A stretch of DNA of 64,000 bases, taken from assembly GCA_963755825.1 (NCBI GenBank), contig CAVWLA010000003.1:558001-622000 (forward strand), given 5' to 3'. The notes below the pieces were generated by a model. It did no database searches and had not been told where the DNA came from. It saw only the letters and a program-made list of their open reading frames with translations. Source of the DNA: DATBQN01 sp963755825. GTDB taxonomy: Bacteria; Acidobacteriota; Thermoanaerobaculia; Multivoradales; UBA5704. Shown piece after piece: positions 7,741 through 16,685 of the stretch; position 1 is the stretch's first letter, and each line of letters begins with the position of its first letter. Position numbers and translations under genes: made by a program.

Positions 7741-9060
7741 ATGCCCATCCGGCGCACGGCCTGGCTGCTCGTCGCGGTCTGCGCCGCGATCTACCTGGCG
7801 CGCACCGGCCTCGCCGTCTGGCCGTTCCTCTTCCGGGCGCCGGGCGACTTCGGCTACTACCAGCGGGCGGCGGCGGCGATCCTCGGCGGCGCGACGCCGT
7901 TCACCCACGGCTTCGACTACCCGCCGCTGCTACCGCTCCTCGTCACGCCGCTGGCGCGGCTGCCGTTCGGCGCCGCGCGGGCCGTCTGGTTCCTCCTCTC
8001 CCAGGGCTGCCTGATCGGCGCCGCGGCCTGCCTGGTGCGGCCGCTCGGCGGCGATCTGCCGGCGCTCGCCGCGGTCGCCGTGGTGTGGGCGGCCGGCGGC
8101 ACCATCGCCGAGAACCTCGCCCTCGGGCAGGTCAACCCGCTGCTGCTGCTGCTGCTCGCGCTCGCCTGGCGGTGGGACGCGGCACGGCCGCGCCGCGCGG
8201 CGGCGATGATCGGGCTCGCGGCGGGGATCAAGCTCTGGCCCGGGCTCCTCTTCGCCGCCTTCCTCGGGCGCGGGCGGCGGCGGGCGCTCGCTGCCGGCCT
8301 GGCGACGGCCGCCGCGGCGGTCGCCCTCCCCTGGCTCGTCCTCGCTCTGGCGACCGCGCCGCCCCACCTACCGGCGAGCGGCGACTACTGGATGGGGACG
8401 CCGGCGCCGCTCAACCTGTCGCTCCCCGCGGCGGCGCTCCGCGGCACCTATCCGCCGCGGAAGATGGGCGAGGACCCCATCCCCGCCGACTGGCTGGTGG
8501 GGAACAACCCGGCCGAGCTCCACCTCACGCCATGGCGCCGGCGCCTGTCGGCCTGGGTCGCCTTCCTGGCCCTCGCCGCCGGGCTCGCCGCACTCGCCTG
8601 GCGCGCCGGCGATCCCGCCGCCGGCGCTCGGCAAGTGGAGGCGCCGGAGACGCCGGAGACGCCGGGCGCCGCGGGTGTCGGGCTCGCCGTGAGCGCTGGG
8701 CTCGCTCCGCGCGACCGCCTCTTCGCCCTGGCGGCGCTCACCGCCCTCGCCACCGTCGCCTCGCCGATCTCCTGGTATCACTACCAGCTCTTCGCGCTGC
8801 CGGGGCTGGCGCTCCTCGCCGCCGAGGCGCTCCGCCGGCGGGCCTTCCTCTCCCTCGCCGGCACCGCGCTCCTCCTCGCCGGCCTCACCCACACCGAGCT
8901 CATCCGCTGGCTCGCCGGCGGCCCAGAGGAGCGCTCGATCCTCATCGTCGGGATCGCCACGCCGCTCATCGCCGCCTCGCTCTTCGCCGCCCTGGTCGCC
9001 GAGATCGGCCGCCAGCCGGGCCTCGCGGCGGCGGCGCCGGCGGCGGAGAGCGCCGGCTGA
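7741..9060 (+). CDS. GT87-type (DUF2029) membrane glycosyltransferase
   Basis: 439 residues with about ten hydrophobic helices. The N-terminal periplasmic loop region has GDFGYYQRAAAAILGG and DYPPLLPLLVTPLARLP, followed by LALGQVNPLLLLLLALAW and GLAAGIKLWPGLLF. These are the conserved blocks of GT-C fold family 87 polyprenyl-phosphate-sugar transferases. The family moves a sugar (often mannose) from a polyprenyl donor on the outer side of the membrane; the acceptor is unknown. A low-complexity EAPETPETPG stretch near residue 300 sits in a loop. The next membrane-protein gene starts 57 bp downstream and probably shares the transcript. Confidence 0.8.
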   Translation: MPIRRTAWLLVAVCAAIYLARTGLAVWPFLFRAPGDFGYYQRAAAAILGGATPFTHGFDYPPLLPLLVTPLARLPFGAARAVWFLLSQGCLIGAAACLVRPLGGDLPALAAVAVVWAAGGTIAENLALGQVNPLLLLLLALAWRWDAARPRRAAAMIGLAAGIKLWPGLLFAAFLGRGRRRALAAGLATAAAAVALPWLVLALATAPPHLPASGDYWMGTPAPLNLSLPAAALRGTYPPRKMGEDPIPADWLVGNNPAELHLTPWRRRLSAWVAFLALAAGLAALAWRAGDPAAGARQVEAPETPETPGAAGVGLAVSAGLAPRDRLFALAALTALATVASPISWYHYQLFALPGLALLAAEALRRRAFLSLAGTALLLAGLTHTELIRWLAGGPEERSILIVGIATPLIAASLFAALVAEIGRQPGLAAAAPAAESAG

Positions 9061-9116
9061 GCGCTCCCGGCGTCCCGCGCGCGCCGGCAGCCGGCCAGCC
9101 GCTCGGCCGCGGCGAG

Positions 9117-10547
9117 ATGCTCGCCCTCGCCGCCGTCTACGCGGTGGCCGAGCTCCTCTACCGCCTCTCCGGCGTCCGCTTCGACGACAGCACGCTGGTC
9201 TTTTACTGGCAGTACCTCGACCCGCGGCTGCTGGCGACCGACCTCTGGCGGAACCTCGTCAACCTCCACTCGCAGCCGCCGCTCTTCAACCTCTTCCTCG
9301 GCGCCGTCCTCCACCTGCCGGGGAGCCTCCCCCACCTCGCCTTCCACGCCGCGTTCGCGGCCTGCGGCCTCTGCCTGGGGATCGCCCTCCTGGCGGTCGC
9401 GGCGCGCCTCGGCGTGCCGCGCCGGCTGCGGCTGCCGGCGGTCGCTCTCTTCCTCGTCTCCCCGGGCGCGGTCTTGACCGGCCACCTCCTCTTCTACACC
9501 TACCCGGTGATGGCGGCGCTCGCCGCCGCCGCCCTCTTCCTCCACCGCTTCGTCGCCGCCGGCCGCCGCGCCGACGGCCTCGCCTGCTTCGGCCTCCTCG
9601 CCGCCGTCACCCTCGTGCAGAGCCTCTTCCACCTCGTCCTCTTCCTTGCCGCGATCGCCGTCGGCCTGGCGCTCCTGGTGCGCCCGCTGCGGCGCGCCAC
9701 CCTCGCCGCGGCGGCGCTGCCGATCCTCGCCGTGACGCTCTGGTACGGCTGGAGCGCGGCGCGCTTCGGCGCCTTCTCGTCCTCCTCCTGGCTGGGGATG
9801 AGCGCCGCCAAGATCGCCACCCGGCTCACCCCGCCGGACGAGCTGCGCGCCGTCGCCGCGGCCGATCCGGCGCTCGCCATCCTCGCCGTCGAGCCCTTCT
9901 CGGCGCTCGGCGACTACGCCGGCCTGGCGCCGATGCCGCTCGCGACCGGCATCCCCACGCTCGACATGCCGCAGAAGACGACCGGGGCGCGCAACCTGAA
10001 CCACCTCGCCTATGTCGAGATCTCGCGCCGCTACCTGGCGGCGACGCGCCTCTTCGTCCGCCGGCGGCCGCTCGACTACCTCCACGGCGTCGTCACCGCC
10101 TGGCTCATCTCCCTGCGCTCGGCGGCCGACAGCGCCTGGCTGCTCGGCAACCGGCTGCACGTCGCCGCCTTCAGCCGCTGGTTCGACCGCATCGTCTATC
10201 TCCAGATGGAGCCCTTCAGCGGCCGCCTGGGGCCCTCGCACATCGCCTGGTCGCTCCTCGTGCTGCTCCCCTTCGTCCTCCTCCACGGCCTGCGCTCCGC
10301 CCGCCGCCGCCGCCGCGCGGGCGATCTCGCCGGCGCCGCAACATTGCTCTATCTGCTCTTCACGATCGCGTATGTCTTCTTGGTAGGAAACTCGATCGAA
10401 ATTGGAGAGAACAATCGCTTCCGCTTCGAAACCGAGCCGCTCGCCATTCTCCTCTTGTTGCTATTTTTATGGGAGCGCTGGGGCGGCGCGGCGGCCCGCC
10501 GCGCCGCTGACGATACGGTGCCCGAAGGCGCCGATCGCGCGCAGTGA
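9117..10547 (+). CDS. Polytopic membrane protein, probable GT-C glycosyltransferase
   Basis: 476 residues, ten or more hydrophobic helices. The first loop contains FDDSTLVFYWQYLDPRLLATDLWRNL and LHSQPPLFNLFLGAVLHLP, which resembles the acidic/H-x-QPP loop of PMT/GT-C sugar transferases; I cannot assign a family number. ATG 9117 is the first usual start in the frame. The last ~60 codons (from 10340) are unusually AT-rich for this region, and the final part of the gene shares a ~40-bp direct repeat with the intergenic DNA just downstream. That suggests the 3' end was added or altered. Confidence 0.65.
   Translation: MLALAAVYAVAELLYRLSGVRFDDSTLVFYWQYLDPRLLATDLWRNLVNLHSQPPLFNLFLGAVLHLPGSLPHLAFHAAFAACGLCLGIALLAVAARLGVPRRLRLPAVALFLVSPGAVLTGHLLFYTYPVMAALAAAALFLHRFVAAGRRADGLACFGLLAAVTLVQSLFHLVLFLAAIAVGLALLVRPLRRATLAAAALPILAVTLWYGWSAARFGAFSSSSWLGMSAAKIATRLTPPDELRAVAAADPALAILAVEPFSALGDYAGLAPMPLATGIPTLDMPQKTTGARNLNHLAYVEISRRYLAATRLFVRRRPLDYLHGVVTAWLISLRSAADSAWLLGNRLHVAAFSRWFDRIVYLQMEPFSGRLGPSHIAWSLLVLLPFVLLHGLRSARRRRRAGDLAGAATLLYLLFTIAYVFLVGNSIEIGENNRFRFETEPLAILLLLLFLWERWGGAAARRAADDTVPEGADRAQ
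10451..10490 (+). repeat. ~40-bp direct repeat, first copy (inside CDS end)
   Basis: Begins CCTCTTGTTGCTATTTTTAT and continues with GGGAGCGCTGGGGCGGCGCG. A second copy with about five differences is at 10654-10694. The first copy encodes the last transmembrane segment of the upstream gene; the second is non-coding. Confidence 0.7.
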
Positions 10548-10653
10548 CGGGCATTTGCGCCGCGGAGACGGCGCTCCCGCGCTGAGCGACTGCGCGTTCG
10601 CAATTGATCAGTAAAGACGCTTCCCCTGCGCCGCACCTCCATCTTTCACCCCT

Positions 10654-10694
10654 CCTCTTGTTGCTGTTTTCATGCGAGCGCTGGAGCGCGGCGC
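10654..10694 (+). repeat. ~40-bp direct repeat, second copy (intergenic)
   Basis: CCTCTTGTTGCTGTTTTCAT followed by GCGAGCGCTGGAGCGCGG, matching 10451-10490. It sits between the membrane-protein gene and the protease gene, followed by a TATGAT that might be a -10 box for the protease. Confidence 0.7.
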
Positions 10695-10767
10695 GCATTG
10701 CAAATCCGCGCGCCGCTCCGCCGCTCGCGCGATATGATCGATTCTTCTGACCAAGAGAGGTGGAGCG

Positions 10768-12996
10768 ATGAAGAGTTGGCAGACCTCGCGGCTCGGCGCC
10801 CAGCGGAGCTCGGCTTTCCTCATGCTGGCGATGGCCGCCCTGCTGGCGGCCGGCGTCCCCGCCGCGGCCTTCGGCCAGAGCGATCTCTCGCCCCGCGCCC
10901 TCGAGCAGATCCGCTCGCTCGCCGAGGACAAGGCGGCGCGGACGCCGGCGCAGCGCAAGGTCGACTCGCACCTCCTCTACGCCGCCAAGATGGTGCGCGG
11001 CCAACGCATCACCGCCGCCGTCCCCAGCCTCCCGGGCGTCCTCTCGCTGGTCAAGGTGGACCCGCGCGGCGCGGCGCTGGTCGATCTCCAGGCGGCGGTC
11101 GACGACGACCTCCTCGCCGCGCTCGCCGGGCTCGGCGCCCGCGTCGTCGCCGCCTATCCACAGTATGGGGAGGTGCACGCCTGGCTGCCGCTGGCGAGCC
11201 TCGACCAGGCGGCGGCGCTCCCCCAGGTCCATGCCATCCGCGCCGCCATGCCGCCGGTGGTCAACCGCGTGATGCCGACCGGTACCAGCGTCGGCACCGG
11301 CGCGGGCGCCGCCCGGCTGGCGCCGCGGAGCGGCGTCCACGGCGAGGGCGACCATGCCCACGCCGCCGACGTCGTCCGGGCTCTCGGGTTCACCGGCACC
11401 GGCAAGAAGGTCGGGGTGATCTCGAACGGCGTAGACTCGCTGGCGGCGGAGATGACGGCGGGTCACCTGCCGGCAGTCACCGTGATCGCCGGCCAGGCGG
11501 GCTCCGGCGACGAGGGGACGGCGATGCTCGAGATCGTCCACGACCTCGCTCCCGACGCCGCGCTCGCGTTCGCCACCTCCGGCAACACGCCGGCGACGAT
11601 GGCTACCAACATCCAGTCGCTGCGCACCGCCGGCTGCGACGTCATCGTCGACGACGTCACCTTCTTCAACGAGGGCGCCTTCGAGGACGGGCCGATCGCC
11701 CAGGCGGTCACCACCGTGACCGGCGGCGGCGCGCTCTACTTCTCGTCCGCCGGCAACTCCGGCAACCAGGACGACGGCACCGCCGGAACCTGGGAGGGGG
11801 ACTTCAAGGCGAGCGCGACCAATACCCCCGGGGTGGGGACCTTCCACGACTTCGGCGGCACCATCGCCGACCTGATCACCGCCAGCACCGGCCCCATCGA
11901 CCTCAAGTGGTCGGACCCCCTGGGGGGCGCCAACGACGACTACGACCTCTTCGTCCTCAACGCCGGCGGCAGCGTCATCGACGCCTCGACGACGACGCAG
12001 AACGGCACCCAGGACCCCTTCGAAATCGTCGCCGCGGAGCCCGCCGGCGGCAACGTCGCCATCGCTCTCTTCTCCGGCGCCTCCCGCGCGCTCCGCATCG
12101 ACACCAGCCGCGGCGAGCTCGCCATTCACACCGCCGGCAACACCTTCGGCCACAATGCCGCCGGCAGCGCGCTGACGGTGGCGGCGGTCGACGTGGCGAC
12201 GGCGGGCGGCAACGCCTTCGTGGGCGGCAGCGGCCAGCCGGTCGAGGTCTACAGCTCGGACGGGCCGCGCCGCCTGTTCTTCCTCCCCAACGGCACCGCC
12301 ATCACGCCGGGCAACCTGCTCTTCTCGACCGGGGGCGGCCAGACGCTGAGCAAGCCCGACCTCGCCGCCGCCGACTGCGTGAGCTCGAACGTCTCGGGCT
12401 TCTCGCCCTTCTGCGGCACCTCGGCGGCGGCGCCGCACGCCGCGGCGATCGCCGCGCTGGCGCTCTCGCTCCCCATCGCGCCGTCGCCGGCGCAGGTGCG
12501 CGCCTGCATGACCGGCACCGCCCTCGACATCATGGCGGCGCGGACCGACCGCGATTCCGGCGCCGGCATCGTCATGGCCGACCGCACCGTCCACTGCCTG
12601 CAGGTCTCGGTCCCCCAGCAGGCCTTCTTCACCCTCACCCCCTGCCGCCTGATCGATACGCGGAACCCCGCCGGCCCCCTCGCCGGGCCGGCGCTGCAGC
12701 CGCACGTGGTGCGCAACTTCATCCTGCCCGGAAGCTGCGGCGTTCCCTCGACCGCCCTCGCGCTCTCCGTCAACGTCACCATCACGCAGCCCGCCGCGGC
12801 CGGCGACCTGCGCCTCTACCCGAGCGACGCGCCGAGCGCGCCGCTCACCAGCACGATCAACTTCAAGGCCGGACAGACCCGCGCCAACAACGCTCTCCTC
12901 GCCATGCCGCTCAGCGCCGCGGCAGGGATCGACGTGCTGAGCGATTCCGGAGGATCGGTCCACTTCATCTTGGACGTGGACGGATATTTTCAGTAG
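10768..12996 (+). CDS. Secreted S53/S8-like serine peptidase with C-terminal beta domain
   Basis: 742 residues. A signal peptide (residues ~15-36) is followed by an inhibitor-like prodomain to about residue 190. In the subtilase-fold core the nucleophile motif is intact (CGTSAAAPHAAA, Ser552), as is the oxyanion Asn (FSSAGNSG, Asn330). The usual first Asp motif reads VGVISNGVDS, and the usual His motif reads GDEGTAMLEIVHD, with Glu249 in the His place. Glu instead of His is the sedolisin (S53) pattern, so I call it S53-like; activity is unproven. Residues ~620-742 form a separate domain starting PCRLIDTRNPAGPL and ending HFILDVDGYF, common at the end of acidobacterial exported proteins. The gene has its own ribosome-binding site (GAGAGGTGGAG). 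Confidence 0.82.
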   Translation: MKSWQTSRLGAQRSSAFLMLAMAALLAAGVPAAAFGQSDLSPRALEQIRSLAEDKAARTPAQRKVDSHLLYAAKMVRGQRITAAVPSLPGVLSLVKVDPRGAALVDLQAAVDDDLLAALAGLGARVVAAYPQYGEVHAWLPLASLDQAAALPQVHAIRAAMPPVVNRVMPTGTSVGTGAGAARLAPRSGVHGEGDHAHAADVVRALGFTGTGKKVGVISNGVDSLAAEMTAGHLPAVTVIAGQAGSGDEGTAMLEIVHDLAPDAALAFATSGNTPATMATNIQSLRTAGCDVIVDDVTFFNEGAFEDGPIAQAVTTVTGGGALYFSSAGNSGNQDDGTAGTWEGDFKASATNTPGVGTFHDFGGTIADLITASTGPIDLKWSDPLGGANDDYDLFVLNAGGSVIDASTTTQNGTQDPFEIVAAEPAGGNVAIALFSGASRALRIDTSRGELAIHTAGNTFGHNAAGSALTVAAVDVATAGGNAFVGGSGQPVEVYSSDGPRRLFFLPNGTAITPGNLLFSTGGGQTLSKPDLAAADCVSSNVSGFSPFCGTSAAAPHAAAIAALALSLPIAPSPAQVRACMTGTALDIMAARTDRDSGAGIVMADRTVHCLQVSVPQQAFFTLTPCRLIDTRNPAGPLAGPALQPHVVRNFILPGSCGVPSTALALSVNVTITQPAAAGDLRLYPSDAPSAPLTSTINFKAGQTRANNALLAMPLSAAAGIDVLSDSGGSVHFILDVDGYFQ

Positions 12997-13187
12997 GGGG
13001 CAGAGGTCGTCTCAGACCATGAGTCGCCAAGTAGCCGCGTCTTCGTGGTCGACGACCAGCCGGCTCTCTGCCAACGTGTGCGCCCTGGCGCCTAAATAAC
13101 TCCGCTGGCGAGCCGACAGCAAGCCCGCCGCCGCGCATGTCGAACGTCAGCTGAGATCCCGGAGCTTCGGCCGTACAATCCTCCTCC

Positions 13188-15644
13188 ATGGTCATCGAGA
13201 CGCTGGGGCAGGATCTTCGCCACGCGCTTCGCACCCTCCGCAAGAGCCCGGGCTTCGTCGCCGCAGCCCTCGCCATCCTGGCGCTGGGGATCGGGGCGAA
13301 CACGGCAATCTTCAGCGTCGTCAACGCCGTGCTCCTGCAGCCGATGCCGCTCTCGGCACCCGAGCAGCTGGTGAAGGTGTCGCAGGAGCCCATCCGCGGC
13401 GCCGGGGAGCCCGGCGCGGAGGTCCTGGCGGTCTCACCTGCGGACTTCGAGGACTTCCGGGCCGGGAACCGGGTCTTCTCGGCGATGGCGGCCTACCGCG
13501 GAGGCTCCTTCACCCTGACCGGCACGGATCGCCCCGAGGCGCTCTCCGCGGCCACCGTCTCAGCGGGTTTCTTCGCCGTTCTGGGGGTCCACCCCCGGCT
13601 CGGCCGGAGCTTCACCGCCGCCGAGGAGGAGCACGGGCACGACGATGTGGTGATCCTGAGCCACTCCCTCTGGCAGAGCCGTTTCGGCGGCGATCCCAAG
13701 ATCCTCGGGCGGGTGATCCGGCTCGACGGACGGGCGAACACCGTCGTCGGAGTGATGGGCTCCGGCTTCCAGGTGGCATCCTGGTACCCGACGGTCGTCG
13801 AGATCTGGAAGCCGCTCGCCGCGAGCATCGGCGAGCGAACGGTCCGCAACCTCCGCAGCCGGTACGTCGTCGCCCGGCTCCGCCCCGCGGTCTCGAGCGC
13901 TCGGGCGCAGGCGGAGATGGACCTCCTCTCGGCACGGCTGGCGCGCCGCTATCCCGGCGACGACCGCGGCTGGCGCGCCACCGTCCTGCCGCTCCACGAG
14001 TACCTGGTGCGCAGCGTGCGCCCCGCCCTCCTCCTCCTTCTCGCCGCGGTCGGCTTCGTGCTCCTGATCGCCTGCGCCAACGTGGCGAACCTGGTCGGTG
14101 TGCGCAGCCTCGGGCGGAGCCGGGAGATGTCCATCCGCAGCGCGCTCGGAGCCGGCCGGCTCCGCCTCGTCCGCCAGCTCGGCGCCGAGGCGCTCCTCCT
14201 CACCCTCGCCGGCGCCGCGCTCGGCCTCTACCTGGCGAGATTCGGCGTGGCATTGATCGTCGGCGTCCTCGGTACCGAGCTGCCGCATGGCCTCGCCGTC
14301 CGCCTCGACCTCCGGGTCCTCGCCTTCACCCTGGGGATCTCGCTCCTCGTCGGTTTGCTCGTCGCCCTCGCTCCGGCCGGGTCGATCGGGCGCCGCGACC
14401 TCGCCCGGTCGCTGCGGCGAAGCGCGGGGAGGACCGGCGCGGACGGCGCCCTGGGGAGCCGCCGGACGGGGAGCGCGCTCGTCGTCCTCGAGGTGACCCT
14501 GTCGCTCGTCCTCCTCCTCGGCGCGACGCTCACCCTCCGCAGCCTGCAGAACCTCGAGCGGGTCCACCCCGGCCTCGAGCCGGAGAACCTCCTCACGGTG
14601 ACCCTCGCGGTATCGCCCAGCAAGTATCCCCAGGCCGCCGGGCAGATCTCCTTCTTCGATCGCGTCCTCGAACGGGTGCGCGCGCTCCCCGGGGTGGAGG
14701 CCGCGGCGGCGACCGACTCTCTCTCGGTCGCAGGGTACTGGGGGAGCGAGCCGGTCGTGATCTCCGGCCGCGAGGTGGCGAGCGGCGCCGCGCTGCCGCA
14801 GGTGGCGTCGACCCTCATCACCCCTGGATATCTGCGCACCCTCCGCGTGCCGCTGCGCAGCGGCCGCGACTTCAGCGCCGCCGACGGGCCCCACCGTCCC
14901 GCGGTCGTCCTGGTCAGCGAGTCGATGGCCCGGCGCTTCTGGCCACGCGGCAACGCCCTCGGCCAGCACCTCGTCCTGCCGCGGGAGCCCAACGTGCCCC
15001 GCGAGGTCGTCGGGATCGTCGGCGACGTCCCGATTCTCGGGCAGCGGGCCACCGAGGCCCCACCCACCCTCTACCGGCCCTTCGCCCAGGATCCCTGGCA
15101 GGCGCTCGTGCTCGTCGTCCGCGCCGACCGCCGCCTGGGCCGAGCCGAATCCCTGACCCGCGCCGTCGCCGCCGCCGTCCACTCCATCGACCGGGACGTG
15201 CCGCTGCCGGATGTCGCGACCCTGGGCACGGTCGTCTCCGGCGTCCTCTCCACCGATCACTTCAACGTGCTCCTGCTGGCCACCTTCGCCGCCCTCGCCC
15301 TCCTCCTCACGGCGGCGGGGATCTACAGCGTCCTCGCCTACCGGGTGGGCCAGAGAAAGCAGGAGATCGGGGTCCGCATGGCGCTCGGCGCGCAGCTTCG
15401 CGACGTGCTCCGCTGGATCGTCGTCGAAGCGATGCGCCCGGTCCTCCTCGGCCTAACGATCGGCTTCGCCGCCACCCTGGCCCTCCGCAAGGCCCTCGCC
15501 AGTTTCCTCTTCGGAGTCACCGCCACCGATCCGGCCCTGGCGATTGCGGTCGCGCTCCTCCTCGCCGCGGTGGCCCTCCTGGCGAGCGTCGGGCCCGCTT
15601 ACCAGGCGGCGCGGGTGGCTCCGAGCGAGGCGCTGCGGGAGTAG
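13188..15644 (+). CDS. ADOP-type duplicated ABC transporter permease (MacB/FtsX family)
   Basis: 818 residues with two tandem MacB-like modules. Module one begins DLRHALRTLRKSPGFVAAALAILALGIGANTAIFSVVNAVLL, the standard opening of acidobacterial duplicated orphan permeases. It is followed by a periplasmic domain and an FtsX core (ANVANLVGVRSLGRSREMSIRSALGAGR). After another TM segment (~residue 425) a second periplasmic domain follows, and a second FtsX core (QRKQEIGVRMALGAQ) ends the protein. No ATPase gene is adjacent, which is typical of this orphan type. It probably sits in the inner membrane; the cargo is unknown. The family is strongly enriched in Acidobacteriota and is a main taxonomic clue. 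A VOC gene follows after 9 bp. Confidence 0.92.
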   Translation: MVIETLGQDLRHALRTLRKSPGFVAAALAILALGIGANTAIFSVVNAVLLQPMPLSAPEQLVKVSQEPIRGAGEPGAEVLAVSPADFEDFRAGNRVFSAMAAYRGGSFTLTGTDRPEALSAATVSAGFFAVLGVHPRLGRSFTAAEEEHGHDDVVILSHSLWQSRFGGDPKILGRVIRLDGRANTVVGVMGSGFQVASWYPTVVEIWKPLAASIGERTVRNLRSRYVVARLRPAVSSARAQAEMDLLSARLARRYPGDDRGWRATVLPLHEYLVRSVRPALLLLLAAVGFVLLIACANVANLVGVRSLGRSREMSIRSALGAGRLRLVRQLGAEALLLTLAGAALGLYLARFGVALIVGVLGTELPHGLAVRLDLRVLAFTLGISLLVGLLVALAPAGSIGRRDLARSLRRSAGRTGADGALGSRRTGSALVVLEVTLSLVLLLGATLTLRSLQNLERVHPGLEPENLLTVTLAVSPSKYPQAAGQISFFDRVLERVRALPGVEAAAATDSLSVAGYWGSEPVVISGREVASGAALPQVASTLITPGYLRTLRVPLRSGRDFSAADGPHRPAVVLVSESMARRFWPRGNALGQHLVLPREPNVPREVVGIVGDVPILGQRATEAPPTLYRPFAQDPWQALVLVVRADRRLGRAESLTRAVAAAVHSIDRDVPLPDVATLGTVVSGVLSTDHFNVLLLATFAALALLLTAAGIYSVLAYRVGQRKQEIGVRMALGAQLRDVLRWIVVEAMRPVLLGLTIGFAATLALRKALASFLFGVTATDPALAIAVALLLAAVALLASVGPAYQAARVAPSEALRE

Positions 15645-15653
15645 GAGGCCGTC

Positions 15654-16016
15654 GTGAGCACGACAAAGCCCTTGACCTCGATCGGCCGCCCGGTGCCCGA
15701 GCTGCCGGTGATCGATGTCGAGCGCGCGCAGCGGCACTATCGGGATGCGCTCGGCTTCGAGATCGGCTGGCTCGAGCCCGGCAAGGAGATCGGGGCCGTG
15801 TCGCGCGGAACCGCGACGATCTTCTTTCGGAAGCGGGACCAGCCGTTCGAGCCCGCGGTCCATTGGGTGTTCGCCGAGGATGTCGATGCGACGTTCGAGG
15901 AGCTGAGCTCCCGAGGTGCGCACATCGTCGAGCCCTTGGAAGAGAAGCCGTGGGGGTTGCGGCAGTTCACCGTCGAAGATCTGGACGGAAACCGGTTCTA
16001 CTTCCACCATGACTAG
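15654..16016 (+). CDS. VOC family (glyoxalase/bleomycin-resistance-like) protein
   Basis: 120 residues. The fold signatures are ELPVIDVERAQRHYRDALGFEIGW at the start and FTVEDLDGNRFYFHH at the end, with a paired beta-alpha-beta layout. These small proteins bind a metal or act as resistance/isomerase/dioxygenase-type proteins; the sequence does not say which. GTG 15654 is chosen because GGAGG lies six bases upstream, and it sits just after the permease stop, so the two are likely cotranscribed. Confidence 0.8.
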   Translation: MSTTKPLTSIGRPVPELPVIDVERAQRHYRDALGFEIGWLEPGKEIGAVSRGTATIFFRKRDQPFEPAVHWVFAEDVDATFEELSSRGAHIVEPLEEKPWGLRQFTVEDLDGNRFYFHHD

Positions 16017-16087
16017 CGAAGCACTGCTCATCCCCTCATGGCCGCCGACTCGCTTCGCGCACCGCTGAACCTGATGAGCGAGAGAAT

Positions 16088-16474
16088 ATGAGCTGCGCGA
16101 TCGCCATGGTCGCTCTCTTCTTCGCCTTTTTGGCATTTGTTGCCGTCGCCGTGGCCGCGGTCGTCCTGCGTTCCCGGCTCAACGCTGCCGCGTCCTGGCT
16201 CTACCTGAGGCGCTGTCTGATCTTCAGCCTTCCGCTCGCCATCGGTTTCGCCGCCTTCTACATCGCCTTCGCTCGCGATCCTCTCTGGCCCAATCAAGAC
16301 ATGACCGATGCACAGGCCATCGAGTACCACGCGGCATACGCCCAGGCCCTGCACAACTCCCTCACGGCTGCCGCCCTCACCTCCCTTGCGCTCCTCTGGT
16401 TTATCTATCGGGCGGCCACCACATTCCGCACCATGCAGCGCCTCCCTCCCACGACCATCGCACGTCTGGACTGA
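16088..16474 (+). CDS. Small membrane protein, three predicted helices
   Basis: 128 residues with three hydrophobic segments: residues ~3-28, ~43-60 and ~95-112. An extracytoplasmic loop WPNQDMTDAQAIEYHAAYAQALHNS lies between the second and third. I do not recognise the family. It follows the VOC gene by 71 bp. The 211 bp after it contain no clear gene: a frame stays open up to 16689 but has no start codon and overlaps the next gene's start. Confidence 0.55.
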   Translation: MSCAIAMVALFFAFLAFVAVAVAAVVLRSRLNAAASWLYLRRCLIFSLPLAIGFAAFYIAFARDPLWPNQDMTDAQAIEYHAAYAQALHNSLTAAALTSLALLWFIYRAATTFRTMQRLPPTTIARLD

Positions 16475-16685
16475 TCGGTTCAGGCGAGGCTCCGCGCCCG
16501 CGCCTTGCCTCTATTTTCGAATCTGCCTACCATAGCGAGAGAGCTGAGCGTGCCGACCAGCGGTTCGTCGCATCTCCGCCGGCCGGTCTGACGAAGGCGG
16601 TTGACGAGGCGCTACGCGCCCAGTACCTGGCCAGAGGGATCACCCTCTGGCTCGCACACACGTCGGATCAGAAGGAGCAGAGGCC

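Noticed and set aside
12997..13187. Minus-strand coding-like stretch ending near 13018
   Set aside because: A frame ends LVVDHEDAATWRLMV at 13018, but no start or family can be supported within 190 bp.
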